Source: VRUE01 sp963712595 (GTDB lineage: Bacteria; Actinomycetota; Thermoleophilia; Solirubrobacterales; 70-9). Taken from it: a stretch of 64,000 bases of DNA. Every line of letters begins with the position of its first letter. Position 1 is the stretch's first letter. Positions 1 through 7,654 of the stretch are shown here, in pieces. Where the stretch lies: positions 1 through 64,000 of the forward strand of contig CAVQIM010000003.1 in assembly GCA_963712595.1 (NCBI GenBank), given 5' to 3'. Under the pieces are notes generated by a model. That model ran no database searches. It was not told the origin of the DNA and was given only the letters and a program-made list of their open reading frames with translations. A program made the translations under genes and the position numbers.

Positions 1-3000
1 TGGGTGGAGATGAAGTTCTCCACCTTGGTGGCGTTGGGGTCGGGATCGGTGAGGTCGGCGCGCCCGATCTGCGCCAGCGGCTGTTCGGTGCCGGTGTTGG
101 CGTCATTGGTCAGCATCTCCGAGCTCATCAAGTAGGCCTGTGAGCCATCGGCGGTTGCGCCGAGGAAGGCGGCGGGATGGGGCCCGGCCGAGTCGGCGCC
201 TTTCTCACCGGTGCCGTTGTCCTTCTGCGAAGCCGAGACGTGGATCGTGCAGGCGAGCTCGGGTTCGGTGCATTCTTCTTTGCCTTCGTTGATCACCACT
301 TCGCTTTGCGGCTCGGTCGGGTTGAGGCGCAAATACAGCTGCCCGGTTCCGGACTCGGTGAAGTAGACGCTCGAGCCATCGGGGGCGATCGCGTGCTCGT
401 CGCGGGTGTAGTAGGCGGCGCGGGCGCCGCCGAAGGTGAGGTTTTTCTCAAGCCAGGCGTAGGAGCCGGCGAAGGCGCCGCCGCGCGGCGCCTTTCCGTC
501 GTTGAGCGCGCCAGCGACGCGCAGGACGCCGCTCTCGCGATCCCAGACGTAGAGGTTGGGTTTGCCCGCTGCCGCACCGGCGCGCAGCGCGGGCTTCTCG
601 GCCGGGACTTCGAAGAAGGCGACCGAGCCGTCATCGCTCGAGCCGGGAAAGGAGGTGAGTTCGTCCAGGTGGGGGACGTATGGGGTGATCTGGTTGACCG
701 TGCCCGGCGAGGCGGTCCAGCGATCGAAGAGGGCGGTTGCGTTGGGTGCGCCGATCTTTGTCGCCCAAGCGAAGACGTGGGAGAAGTCGGGGGTCCAGCC
801 CATCACGAGGCCCTGCCGGCCGGCGCTTTGCGGCGGCAAAAGGCCCTGGGTCGACCAGCCACTCGCCCCGCGGCTTCCCAGGAAGAGCGGGGTGAAGGTC
901 TGCGAGCCTTCGGCGCCGGGGATCGGCGCCGGTGCCTCGAAACTCACCCGGTTGCCGTCGACCGATGCCTTGGCCTGCTTGATCGAGCCGATGATGTCGC
1001 CACCGTTCTTGTCGACCGGGGAGGCCTGCTCATAGACGCGGCAGTCAGGAAGAGAGGCGGAGGGCTTGCCCTGGCGGTAGACGTCGTTGGCGGGACAGGA
1101 GCCGAAGACGTCGGGCGGCAGATAGGTGGTGAAGGCGATGGCTTTGCCTTCGCTGGTACCGGCCACGTTGCTCGCCACCACGCGGAAGCGGTAGGCGGTG
1201 TGCGGGGTGAGGCCGGTGACTTCCGCGCTCACTTCGACCCCGTCGTCTCCGTCGCCGATCGATTCGGGCGAGGCAGGCCTCTTGATCGGTTCTTCAGGCC
1301 CCGAGAAGCTTTCCCCGTTTGCCTGGTAGGCAGCCTCGCTGAGGAATTCGAACTGATAGCTCGTTTCCTCCCCGTTGGGGTTGATCGTCGCCTTGAGCAG
1401 GGCCGAGGTGTCGCGAGGGCGGACGCTTTGGCTTTCGATCGCCGGCTTGGTGGAGAAGTTCGCCGTCACCGAGCGCGCGGCGGAGATCGTCACTTTGCAT
1501 TCGTTTGCAACGACGGTGTCGCAGCCTTTCCAGCTGTTGAACAGCGAGCCCGGCTGCGGGGTCGCTGTGAGCGTCACTTCGGTTCCTTCTTGGAAGTCCA
1601 CGGCGCAGGTGGGACCGCAGTTGACCCCGGCCGGGACGCTGGTCACCGTGCCCTCGCCGGCCCCGGTGTTGAGGACTTTGAGCGTGAAGAACTGGGCGTA
1701 GCTCAACGGCCCGAACGCCAACACGTTCGAGGGGCTGATCCCGGCGCTGAAGAAGACGTCGCCATCGTTCTCTCCTCCGGAGTTGTCGACCGCGACCGCG
1801 CTGGGGTCGGGGTCTGAGAGCCCAGAGGGAGTCGGGATTTCAGAGACCAGCTCCCCGCCGGAGTCGAACTCGTCGATGACCTTGTGGGTGGAGCCGATGT
1901 CGGCGAGGTAGAAGTGCCCGTTTGACTGATCCAGTGCGATGCTGCGATAGCCGGTTTCAAAGCTCCCGGCTTTGGTGGCAGAGCCGTCGACTTCGGCCAG
2001 GATGGCAGTGCCGTCGGGGTTTAGGACATAGGCCTTTTTTTCAGACCTGTCATAGGTAAAGATCTTGCCGTCAGAGCCGCGCACGGCGACGCTCGAGAAC
2101 CAGTGAAAGCCCCCTGGCAGCCCTTCGCCGATCGAGGTCGAGATCGCTGTCCCGTCGGGTTCGAAGGAGGAGATGTGTTCCTGGAAGGGGACGTAGACGT
2201 TGTCGGTGGCCGGGTCCACGGCGACGCCGTAGGATTCTTCGGCGACGATCACCCGGTCGAGTGCGTAGGTGGTGGAGTCGCTCGGCGGGAAGGACGAGGG
2301 CGCGTACTTGACGACGTCAAGGCCGCGGGAGTTGACGTAGACGTTGCCTTGGGAGTCCACCGCCAAGGCGAAGGGGCCGTCTTCGTTTGAGGTTTCAAAG
2401 CTCGTGACCGGGGTGCCCGAGGGGGAGTAGATCTTGACTTCGCCCGCTGCGTAGTCGGAGACGTAGCGGTTGCCGGCGGAATCGATAGCGAGGCCGCGGA
2501 CCCTTTCGAAGCCGGTCAGGTTCAAGGCCGGGAGTTCGGCGTGGGTGGGTGGCGTCAACGGCCCGAACGCCAACACGTTCGAGGGGCTGATCCCGGCGCT
2601 GAAGAAGACGTCGCCGTCGTTCTCTCCTCCGGAGTTGTCGACCGCAACCGCGCTTGGGTCGGGGTCCGAGAGCCCTGACGGAGTCGGGATTTCAGAGACC
2701 AGCTCCCCGCCGGAGTCGAACTCGTCGATGACCTTGTGGGTCAAGCCGATGTCGGCGAGGTAGAAGTGCCCGTTTGACTGATCCAGTGCGATGCTGCGAT
2801 AGCCGGTTTCAAAGCTCCCGGCTTTGGTGGCAGAGCCGTCGACTTCGGCCAGGATGGCAGTGCCGTCGGGGTTTAGGACATAGGCCTTTTTTTCAGACCT
2901 GTCATAGGTAAAGATCTTGCCGTCAGAGCCGCGCACGGCGACGCTCGAGAACCAGTGAAAGCCCCCTGGCAGCCCTTCGCCGATCGAGGTCGAGATCGCT

Positions 3001-3608
3001 GTCCCGTCGGGTTCGAAGGAGGAGATGTGTTCCTGGAAGGGGACGTAGACGTTGTCGGTGGCCGGGTCCACGGCGACGCCGTAGGATTCTTCGGCGGCGA
3101 TCACTCGGTCGAGTGCGTAGGTGGTGGAGTCGCTCGGCGGGAAGGACGAGGGTGCGTACTTGACGACGTCAAGGCCGCGGGAGTTGACGTAGACGTTGCC
3201 TTGGGAGTCCACAGCCAAGGCGAAGGGGCCGTCTTCGTTTGAGGTTTCAAAGCTCGTGACCGGGGTGCCCGAGGGGGAGTAGATCTTGACTTCGCCCGCT
3301 GCGTAGTCGGAGACGTAGCGGTTGCCGGCGGAATCGATCGCGAGGCCGCGGACCCTTTCGAAGCCGGTCAGGTTTAGGGCCGGGAGTTCGGCGTGGGTGG
3401 GGAGCGCCGCGCCAGCGGGGGCGGCTAGCAACCCGAGGGCGCAGGCGATTGAGAAGAGCGCAATCGAGAGCTTGCGCGCGGGCGCACTACTCCCGTCGGC
3501 ACGGCGAGAGCCATCACGGACGGCAGCTGCTCCACGGAAGATGCGGCCAAGGCCCTTGGCCTGGCGCATGCTCGATCCCGCGGGCGATGCCTTCGCGTGG
3601 CTTCTCAC
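1..3608 (-). CDS. Secreted NHL-repeat / InlB B-repeat surface protein, C-terminus beyond the left edge
   Basis: The frame stays open from a GTG at 3608 to position 1, so about 1,202 residues are visible and the C-terminus is missing. The GTG has a good ribosome site (GGAGAG) seven bases upstream. A basic N-terminus is followed by a hydrophobic stretch (LSIALFSIACALGLLAAPAGAA) read here as an uncleaved or late-cleaved signal, so the protein is probably exported. Two nearly identical ~284-residue modules follow, made of NHL/beta-propeller-like strands (VYVNSRGLDVVKYAPS, VAVDPATDNVYVPF). After them comes an InlB B-repeat-like stretch (VPAGVNCGPTCAVDF, then LTATPQPGS), an Fn3-like segment (VEVSAEVTGLTPHTAYRFRV) and a region with TolB/WD40-like strands. 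Large proteins of this make-up are common in Solirubrobacterales. The ligand is unknown; an extracellular binding role is inference. Confidence 0.8.
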   Translation of the reverse strand, partial: MRSHAKASPAGSSMRQAKGLGRIFRGAAAVRDGSRRADGSSAPARKLSIALFSIACALGLLAAPAGAALPTHAELPALNLTGFERVRGLAIDSAGNRYVSDYAAGEVKIYSPSGTPVTSFETSNEDGPFALAVDSQGNVYVNSRGLDVVKYAPSSFPPSDSTTYALDRVIAAEESYGVAVDPATDNVYVPFQEHISSFEPDGTAISTSIGEGLPGGFHWFSSVAVRGSDGKIFTYDRSEKKAYVLNPDGTAILAEVDGSATKAGSFETGYRSIALDQSNGHFYLADIGLTHKVIDEFDSGGELVSEIPTPSGLSDPDPSAVAVDNSGGENDGDVFFSAGISPSNVLAFGPLTPPTHAELPALNLTGFERVRGLAIDSAGNRYVSDYAAGEVKIYSPSGTPVTSFETSNEDGPFALAVDSQGNVYVNSRGLDVVKYAPSSFPPSDSTTYALDRVIVAEESYGVAVDPATDNVYVPFQEHISSFEPDGTAISTSIGEGLPGGFHWFSSVAVRGSDGKIFTYDRSEKKAYVLNPDGTAILAEVDGSATKAGSFETGYRSIALDQSNGHFYLADIGSTHKVIDEFDSGGELVSEIPTPSGLSDPDPSAVAVDNSGGENDGDVFFSAGISPSNVLAFGPLSYAQFFTLKVLNTGAGEGTVTSVPAGVNCGPTCAVDFQEGTEVTLTATPQPGSLFNSWKGCDTVVANECKVTISAARSVTANFSTKPAIESQSVRPRDTSALLKATINPNGEETSYQFEFLSEAAYQANGESFSGPEEPIKRPASPESIGDGDDGVEVSAEVTGLTPHTAYRFRVVASNVAGTSEGKAIAFTTYLPPDVFGSCPANDVYRQGKPSASLPDCRVYEQASPVDKNGGDIIGSIKQAKASVDGNRVSFEAPAPIPGAEGSQTFTPLFLGSRGASGWSTQGLLPPQSAGRQGLVMGWTPDFSHVFAWATKIGAPNATALFDRWTASPGTVNQITPYVPHLDELTSFPGSSDDGSVAFFEVPAEKPALRAGAAAGKPNLYVWDRESGVLRVAGALNDGKAPRGGAFAGSYAWLEKNLTFGGARAAYYTRDEHAIAPDGSSVYFTESGTGQLYLRLNPTEPQSEVVINEGKEECTEPELACTIHVSASQKDNGTGEKGADSAGPHPAAFLGATADGSQAYLMSSEMLTNDANTGTEQPLAQIGRADLTDPDPNATKVENFIST
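1703..3406 (-). repeat. In-frame tandem duplication, 2 x 852 bp (284 codons)
   Basis: Copy 1 is 1703-2554 and copy 2 is 2555-3406. They differ at only a handful of positions over 852 bp, for example near 1745, 2247, 2645 and 3096. The length is a multiple of three, so the unit adds one complete beta-propeller-like module without breaking the frame of the NHL-repeat protein. The near-identity at synonymous sites points to a recent duplication or to gene conversion. Confidence 0.92.
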
Positions 3609-4064
3609 GTAGCTCTCTCCTTGTCCCTGAGCCCCTCTGCCGGCCGCTTCCCTTGGCGGCCCCCGTGGGCTCTGTTTCCCTGTGATCCCTGGCGCTGTCG
3701 TCACCGGAGTGAACAACAACGTACATAGAACATGCGTGAATGTAGACGACAGTGGAAACGGGCGTCAAGAAAAAGGAGGTGTTTCTCAACCAGCGGAGAG
3801 GCGGCGGCGATGGCGAAAACGGCGGCGACAAAGGGATCTGGCTTAGGTACCGGAGTGTTATCCGGCGTCCCCGGAGAAACCGCGGGGCACCAGCCGTTCT
3901 CGAAGAACAACGGTCAGCGTGGCAGCGCGAAAGGCGTCCGCTGACCTGCCCAATCGAGGGGATCGGATCGATCTGGCTCTAGAACTCGATTTGAAACAGC
4001 GCTGCATCGCGGATGATCACAACTGCATCCATAGGATCGGCGTGTGTCGCCGAGAATCCCTCCG
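3609..4064. other. Intergenic stretch upstream of the NHL-repeat gene
   Basis: This 456-bp gap separates the divergent NHL-repeat gene and GNAT gene. I see no tRNA, terminator or clear promoter hexamers. It holds a candidate 44-codon plus-strand ORF (listed separately) and an 8-bp inverted repeat, GGTCAGCG (3912-3919) with CGCTGACC (3939-3946), which spans that ORF's stop codon. Local base composition is less GC-rich than the flanking genes, as expected for non-coding DNA. Confidence 0.5.
3810..3944 (+). CDS. Candidate small protein, 44 aa (uncertain)
   Basis: An ATG at 3810 follows GGAGAGG at a suitable distance and opens a 44-codon frame rich in Gly, Ser, Ala and Lys (begins MAKTAATKGSGLGTG, ends QRGSAKGVR). 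No domain is recognised. The stop lies inside a short 8-bp inverted repeat. The case for it is the ribosome site and the position in an otherwise empty gap. Against it are the short length, the absence of recognisable relatives, and overlap with other open frames. It could well be chance. Confidence 0.2.
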   Translation: MAKTAATKGSGLGTGVLSGVPGETAGHQPFSKNNGQRGSAKGVR

Positions 4065-4562
4065 ATGATCGAAACGCCGCGGCTTCTGTTGCGAAATTGG
4101 AGCCGGGGCGATTTCCAGCCTCACGCTGAGATGTGCGCCGACCCGGTGGCGATGCGATACATCGGCGACGGAAAGGTGCTCGACCAGGGTCAGAGCTGGC
4201 GTGAAATCGCAATGCACGTCGGCCACTGGGTACTCCGAGGCTACGGCCAGTGGGCCCTCGAGCGTAGGGAGGACGGCGTCTGGCTGGGTCAGGCTGGGCT
4301 CTGGAATCCACCCGGATGGCCTGGTCTCGAGGTCGGCTGGAGGCTCGCCCGACATGCATGGGGCGAGGGATATGCCACAGAGGCCGGCCAGGCTGCAATC
4401 GAGTGGGCCTGGTGCAACCTCGACACGCCCCAGTTGATCTCAGTCATTCAGCCCGACAACGCCGCCTCGATCCGCGTCGCCGAGCGACTTGGGATGCAGC
4501 GGCTTCGAGAGACGACGCTCAAAGGACAGGACGTGGTCATCTTCGGGCGCGACAGGCCATGA
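4065..4562 (+). CDS. GNAT-family N-acetyltransferase (RimJ/RimL-like)
   Basis: A 165-residue protein starting IETPRLLLRNWSRGDF, the typical N-terminal beta strand of the RimJ/RimL group (Acetyltransf_3). The acetyl-CoA pyrophosphate loop is degenerate but in place (RLARHAWGEGYATEAGQAAIEWA, about residues 99-121), and the family's usual N-x-AS-x-R-V-x-E-RLGM motif follows (NAASIRVAERLGM). Such enzymes acetylate protein N-termini or small amines; the substrate cannot be read from the sequence. I prefer the ATG at 4065 because family members begin at this point, although an in-frame GTG at 4044 is possible. The gene stands alone, followed on the other strand by tRNA-Pro. Confidence 0.8.
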   Translation: MIETPRLLLRNWSRGDFQPHAEMCADPVAMRYIGDGKVLDQGQSWREIAMHVGHWVLRGYGQWALERREDGVWLGQAGLWNPPGWPGLEVGWRLARHAWGEGYATEAGQAAIEWAWCNLDTPQLISVIQPDNAASIRVAERLGMQRLRETTLKGQDVVIFGRDRP

Positions 4563-4661
4563 ATGCTGTTCGCTCATAGTCCCAACACAAGGCGAGCGCT
4601 CGTCCACGGCTTGAAGAAGTTTGACGGTCTGGTGATCGGCCTCCGGCCGAGCTGTGAAAAA

Positions 4662-4735
4662 TCGGGGCGCCCGGATTTGAACCGGGGACCTCACCGACCC
4701 GAACGGTGCGCGCTACCAGGCTGCGCCACGCCCCG
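4662..4735 (-). tRNA. tRNA-Pro (anticodon CGG)
   Basis: A complete cloverleaf on the minus strand. The acceptor stem CGGGGCG pairs with CGCCCCG, followed by discriminator A. The anticodon stem CACCG/CGGTG encloses loop TTCGGGT, giving anticodon CGG for proline codon CCG. The T-loop is TTCAAAT. CCA is not encoded. Confidence 0.95.
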
Positions 4736-4770
4736 AGAGCGGGCGATTATCCCAGACGCGGCGCCGAGGG

Positions 4771-5520
4771 CTACTCGACGGCTTCGATCGCCGCTTCGAT
4801 CCGGGCCAGGCTGGGGCCGTCCTGAAGCGTCCGCGTGCCGTTCGGACCGCTGACGATCGCGGCCTGGCGGGTGCGGATCCCGAGGTCCCGGCCCAGCTCG
4901 TCATAGCCTTCGAGCCGCCGGGAGATCTCGCCGCCGGAGCCGCCGTTCTCTTCCAGGTAGCTGAGCCATTCCGGCTCGTTCAGTTCCTCGATCCCCCCCG
5001 CAATCGAGTCGAGGTAGTCCTCGTCGATGCCGAAGCGTTCCGCCTCGTCCTGGTTGCGGAAGAAGAGGTAGACGTACTGCCAGCCATAGCCCTGCTGGGC
5101 GGCGGCCTCGGCGCCGTAGAAGCCGAGCTCCTGCGGCCTTTCGCTGGCCGAGTAGTGGCGGTAGAGCAGCTTCACGTCGCCTGAGCGAGCCGGGCCGTTT
5201 GCCAGGCTCGGAATCGTGCCGAGGAAGTCCTCGCGGCAGTTCGAGCACTGCATGTCGTTGAAGACCTGAATCGAGACGGGAGCATCGGAGGAGCCGAGGC
5301 GGTCACCTTCCTGCGGCACGCCACCGAAGATTTCCTGCGCTTCGCCGATCCCCTCGAGGCGGACCACGTCCCGGCCCGCCTCCTGGGTGGCGATGTTGAC
5401 CAAGGCGTAGCCGATCACCAACACCGCCACGCCGAGCGCGAGGACGATCCAGAGCCGGCCCCGGCGCGGGATCGGCACGGCCACGGGTTCGGCACCTCGG
5501 TCTGGGGCAGCGGTGGGCAT
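4771..5520 (-). CDS. Membrane-anchored DsbA/thioredoxin-fold protein
   Basis: 249 residues. A proline-rich cytoplasmic start is followed by one membrane helix (about residues 23-43, LWIVLALGVAVLVIGYALV) and an extracytoplasmic thioredoxin-like domain. It carries a CxxC pair (CSNC, Cys92 and Cys95) in the usual DsbA-like context after SIQVFNDMQ. Similar actinobacterial proteins act as extracytoplasmic disulfide oxidoreductases. The frame is open further upstream (to 5844), but that part would overlap a small gene on the other strand and does not look like this family. The ATG at 5520 puts the membrane anchor close to the N-terminus. Exact substrate unknown. Confidence 0.82.
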   Translation of the reverse strand: MPTAAPDRGAEPVAVPIPRRGRLWIVLALGVAVLVIGYALVNIATQEAGRDVVRLEGIGEAQEIFGGVPQEGDRLGSSDAPVSIQVFNDMQCSNCREDFLGTIPSLANGPARSGDVKLLYRHYSASERPQELGFYGAEAAAQQGYGWQYVYLFFRNQDEAERFGIDEDYLDSIAGGIEELNEPEWLSYLEENGGSGGEISRRLEGYDELGRDLGIRTRQAAIVSGPNGTRTLQDGPSLARIEAAIEAVE

Positions 5521-5643
5521 CGGGGCATTATCGCGATCCGCCGCGCCCGCCGATCCGCCCAACCTGCGGGTCAATCGTTTGACACGTCCGCCTTCGGGGG
5601 TAAATATCTGCCTACCCGATTTCAACGACCTGGGAGGTCCGCC

Positions 5644-5829
5644 GTGGCCAATCACCTCACCCCGTCCGAGCTCGCCGAGGAGTTGCACATGAAGCGGCAG
5701 GAGGTGATCGGCAGATGCATGCAGATGGGCATCCCGATCTTCCACGGCCGCATCGACAAGTCCCTCTTCCAGACCTCGCTGCGCACCTTCGCCAATCAGG
5801 GCGGCCGTCAAGAAGCCCCCATTAACTAG
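5644..5829 (+). CDS. Small helix-turn-helix-like protein, 61 aa
   Basis: GTG start with a strong ribosome site (GGGAGG, seven bases upstream). The sequence (LTPSELAEELHMKRQEVIGR, then CMQMGIPIFHGRID) fits a short helical HTH-like fold. It resembles the N-terminal IF2_N module of translation factor IF-2 and excisionase/MerR-type minidomains, where LAxEL..xxxEVI.x...MGI is typical. It ends 16 bp before the acyl-CoA ligase gene, on the same strand, so the two are likely co-transcribed. No DNA target is known, and a role as regulator of the ligase is speculation. Confidence 0.6.
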   Translation: MANHLTPSELAEELHMKRQEVIGRCMQMGIPIFHGRIDKSLFQTSLRTFANQGGRQEAPIN

Positions 5830-5844
5830 ACTCCTCCCCCGCAA

Positions 5845-7626
5845 ATGGAGCGGGGGACCAAATCAGCGACGCTGGCCGATCTGCTGCCGCTTTCGGCCAA
5901 GCTCTACGGCGCCGCCCCCGCAGTGCGTTTCAAGCAGGACGACGCCTGGGTGAGCCGCAGCTTCGACGAAGTGCAGGAGACGGTCCGCTCGCTCTCGCTC
6001 GGCCTGATCGACCTCGGGGTCGAGAAGGGCGACAAGGTCTCGATCCTCGGCAACACCCGCCCCGAGTGGACCTATTTCGACTTCGCGGCGCTCTCGGCCG
6101 GCGCGGTCGTCGTGCCGATCTACCAGACCAACTCGCCCGAGGAGTGCCAGTACGTGCTGGAGAACTCCGACGCCAAGGTGGTCGTGGTCGAGGACGACGA
6201 GCAGATGGAGAAGATCCGCGCCGTGCGCGACCGGCTGCCGCTGCTCGAGCACGTGGTGCGGATGACCGGCGCCAGCGAGGACGCGATCTCCTTCGAGGAC
6301 CTGGCCAGCCGCGGCGCCGCCCGCGACGACGCCGAGTGGGAAGCGCGCTGGAAATCGGTCACCTCGCAGGACATCTGCACCTTCATCTACACCTCCGGCA
6401 CGACCGGGCCGCCGAAGGGCTGCATCATCAGCCACGGCAACTACCGGGCGATGCTCGACATGGTCAACGAGACCAGCGTGATCGAAGGGGAAGACGTCAC
6501 CTACCTCTACCTCCCCCTCGCCCACTCCTTCGCCCTGCTGATCCAGCTAGGCAGCTTCGACCTCGGCGCCACGCTCGCCTACTGGGAGCGCGACCCGCTG
6601 AAGATCCTGCCCAACCTCGCCGAGCTGAAACCGACCTACTTCCCCTCGGTGCCCCGCATCTTCGAGAAGATCTACACCGCTGCGAGCAGCGGGATGGAGA
6701 AGGAGGGCGGCCTGAAGAAGGCGGTCTTCGAGTGGTCGATCCGGGTCGGCAAGAAGATGCGCGCCACCGAACGCGCCGGCCGCAAGCCCGGCTTCCTGCT
6801 GCGCAAGCAGTACGAGTTCGCCGACAAGCGGGTCCTCTCCAAGATCCGCGGCCTCTTCGGCGGCAACCTGCGGCTGGCCGTCTCTGGCGCCGCCCCGATC
6901 AACCCGGAGATCCTGCGCTTCTTCGACGCCGCCGGCGTGCTCGTGCTCGAGGGCTGGGGGATGACCGAGACCTCGACCGCGGCGACCGTCTCCTCGCCCG
7001 ACGACTTCAAGGTCGGCACGATCGGCAAGCCCTTCCCCGGCTGCGAGATTCGGATCGCCGACGATGGCGAGATCCTGGTCAAGGGGCCGAACGTCTTCCA
7101 GGGCTACTACAAGAACGAGGAGGCGACGCGGGAGACGATCGTCGACGGCTGGCTGCACACCGGCGACATCGGCGAGATCGACGAGGACGGCTTCCTCAAG
7201 ATCACCGGCCGCAAGAAGGACATCATCATCACCGCCGGTGGCAAGAACATCACCCCGGCGAACCTCGAGAACGAAATCAAGCAGCACCCGCTCGTCTCGC
7301 AGTGCGTCGTCGTCGGCGACCGCAAGCCGTACCTGGTCGCCCTGGTGACCCTCGACCCCGAAGACGCCGTCGCCTACGCGAAGGAGCACGGCCTGCCCGA
7401 GGACCCCGCGCAGCTCGCCGCCAACGGGGAGGTCCTCAAGGCGATCGAAGACCATGTGGCGACGATCAACCAGAAATTCGCTCGGGTCGAGCAGGTGAAG
7501 AAGGTGGCGATCCTGCCTCGCGACCTCTCGCAGGAAACGGGCGAGCTGACGCCGACGATGAAGGTGAAGCGAGCCGTCGTCGCCAGCAAGCACGAGCGCG
7601 AGATCGAGCAGCTCTACGCGAGCTGA
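5845..7626 (+). CDS. Long-chain-fatty-acid--CoA ligase (AMP-forming)
   Basis: 593 residues of the ANL superfamily, FadD15/bubblegum-like group. It would activate fatty acids to acyl-CoA through an acyl-adenylate in the cytoplasm. Visible motifs are the P-loop-like YTSGTTGPPKG (A3), the GWGMTETST segment (A5), the W-x-HTGD motif (A7, DGWLHTGDIG) and the C-terminal GRKKDIIITAGGKNI (A8). The conserved lysine of the A10 region is probably in LTPTMKVKR. Length is normal for the family. The ATG at 5845 follows the small HTH-like gene by 16 bp without a clear ribosome site, suggesting coupling or a leaderless message. The next gene, a patatin-like hydrolase, could supply fatty acids, which is inference. 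Confidence 0.92.
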   Translation: MERGTKSATLADLLPLSAKLYGAAPAVRFKQDDAWVSRSFDEVQETVRSLSLGLIDLGVEKGDKVSILGNTRPEWTYFDFAALSAGAVVVPIYQTNSPEECQYVLENSDAKVVVVEDDEQMEKIRAVRDRLPLLEHVVRMTGASEDAISFEDLASRGAARDDAEWEARWKSVTSQDICTFIYTSGTTGPPKGCIISHGNYRAMLDMVNETSVIEGEDVTYLYLPLAHSFALLIQLGSFDLGATLAYWERDPLKILPNLAELKPTYFPSVPRIFEKIYTAASSGMEKEGGLKKAVFEWSIRVGKKMRATERAGRKPGFLLRKQYEFADKRVLSKIRGLFGGNLRLAVSGAAPINPEILRFFDAAGVLVLEGWGMTETSTAATVSSPDDFKVGTIGKPFPGCEIRIADDGEILVKGPNVFQGYYKNEEATRETIVDGWLHTGDIGEIDEDGFLKITGRKKDIIITAGGKNITPANLENEIKQHPLVSQCVVVGDRKPYLVALVTLDPEDAVAYAKEHGLPEDPAQLAANGEVLKAIEDHVATINQKFARVEQVKKVAILPRDLSQETGELTPTMKVKRAVVASKHEREIEQLYAS

Positions 7627-7654
7627 GCATCCTCCCGCATAAGCTCTGGGTCTC

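Noticed and set aside
177..1817. A 546-codon plus-strand frame opposite the NHL-repeat gene
   Set aside because: The minus strand reads through without stop and shows NHL, InlB-repeat and Fn3-like motifs; the plus frame shows none.
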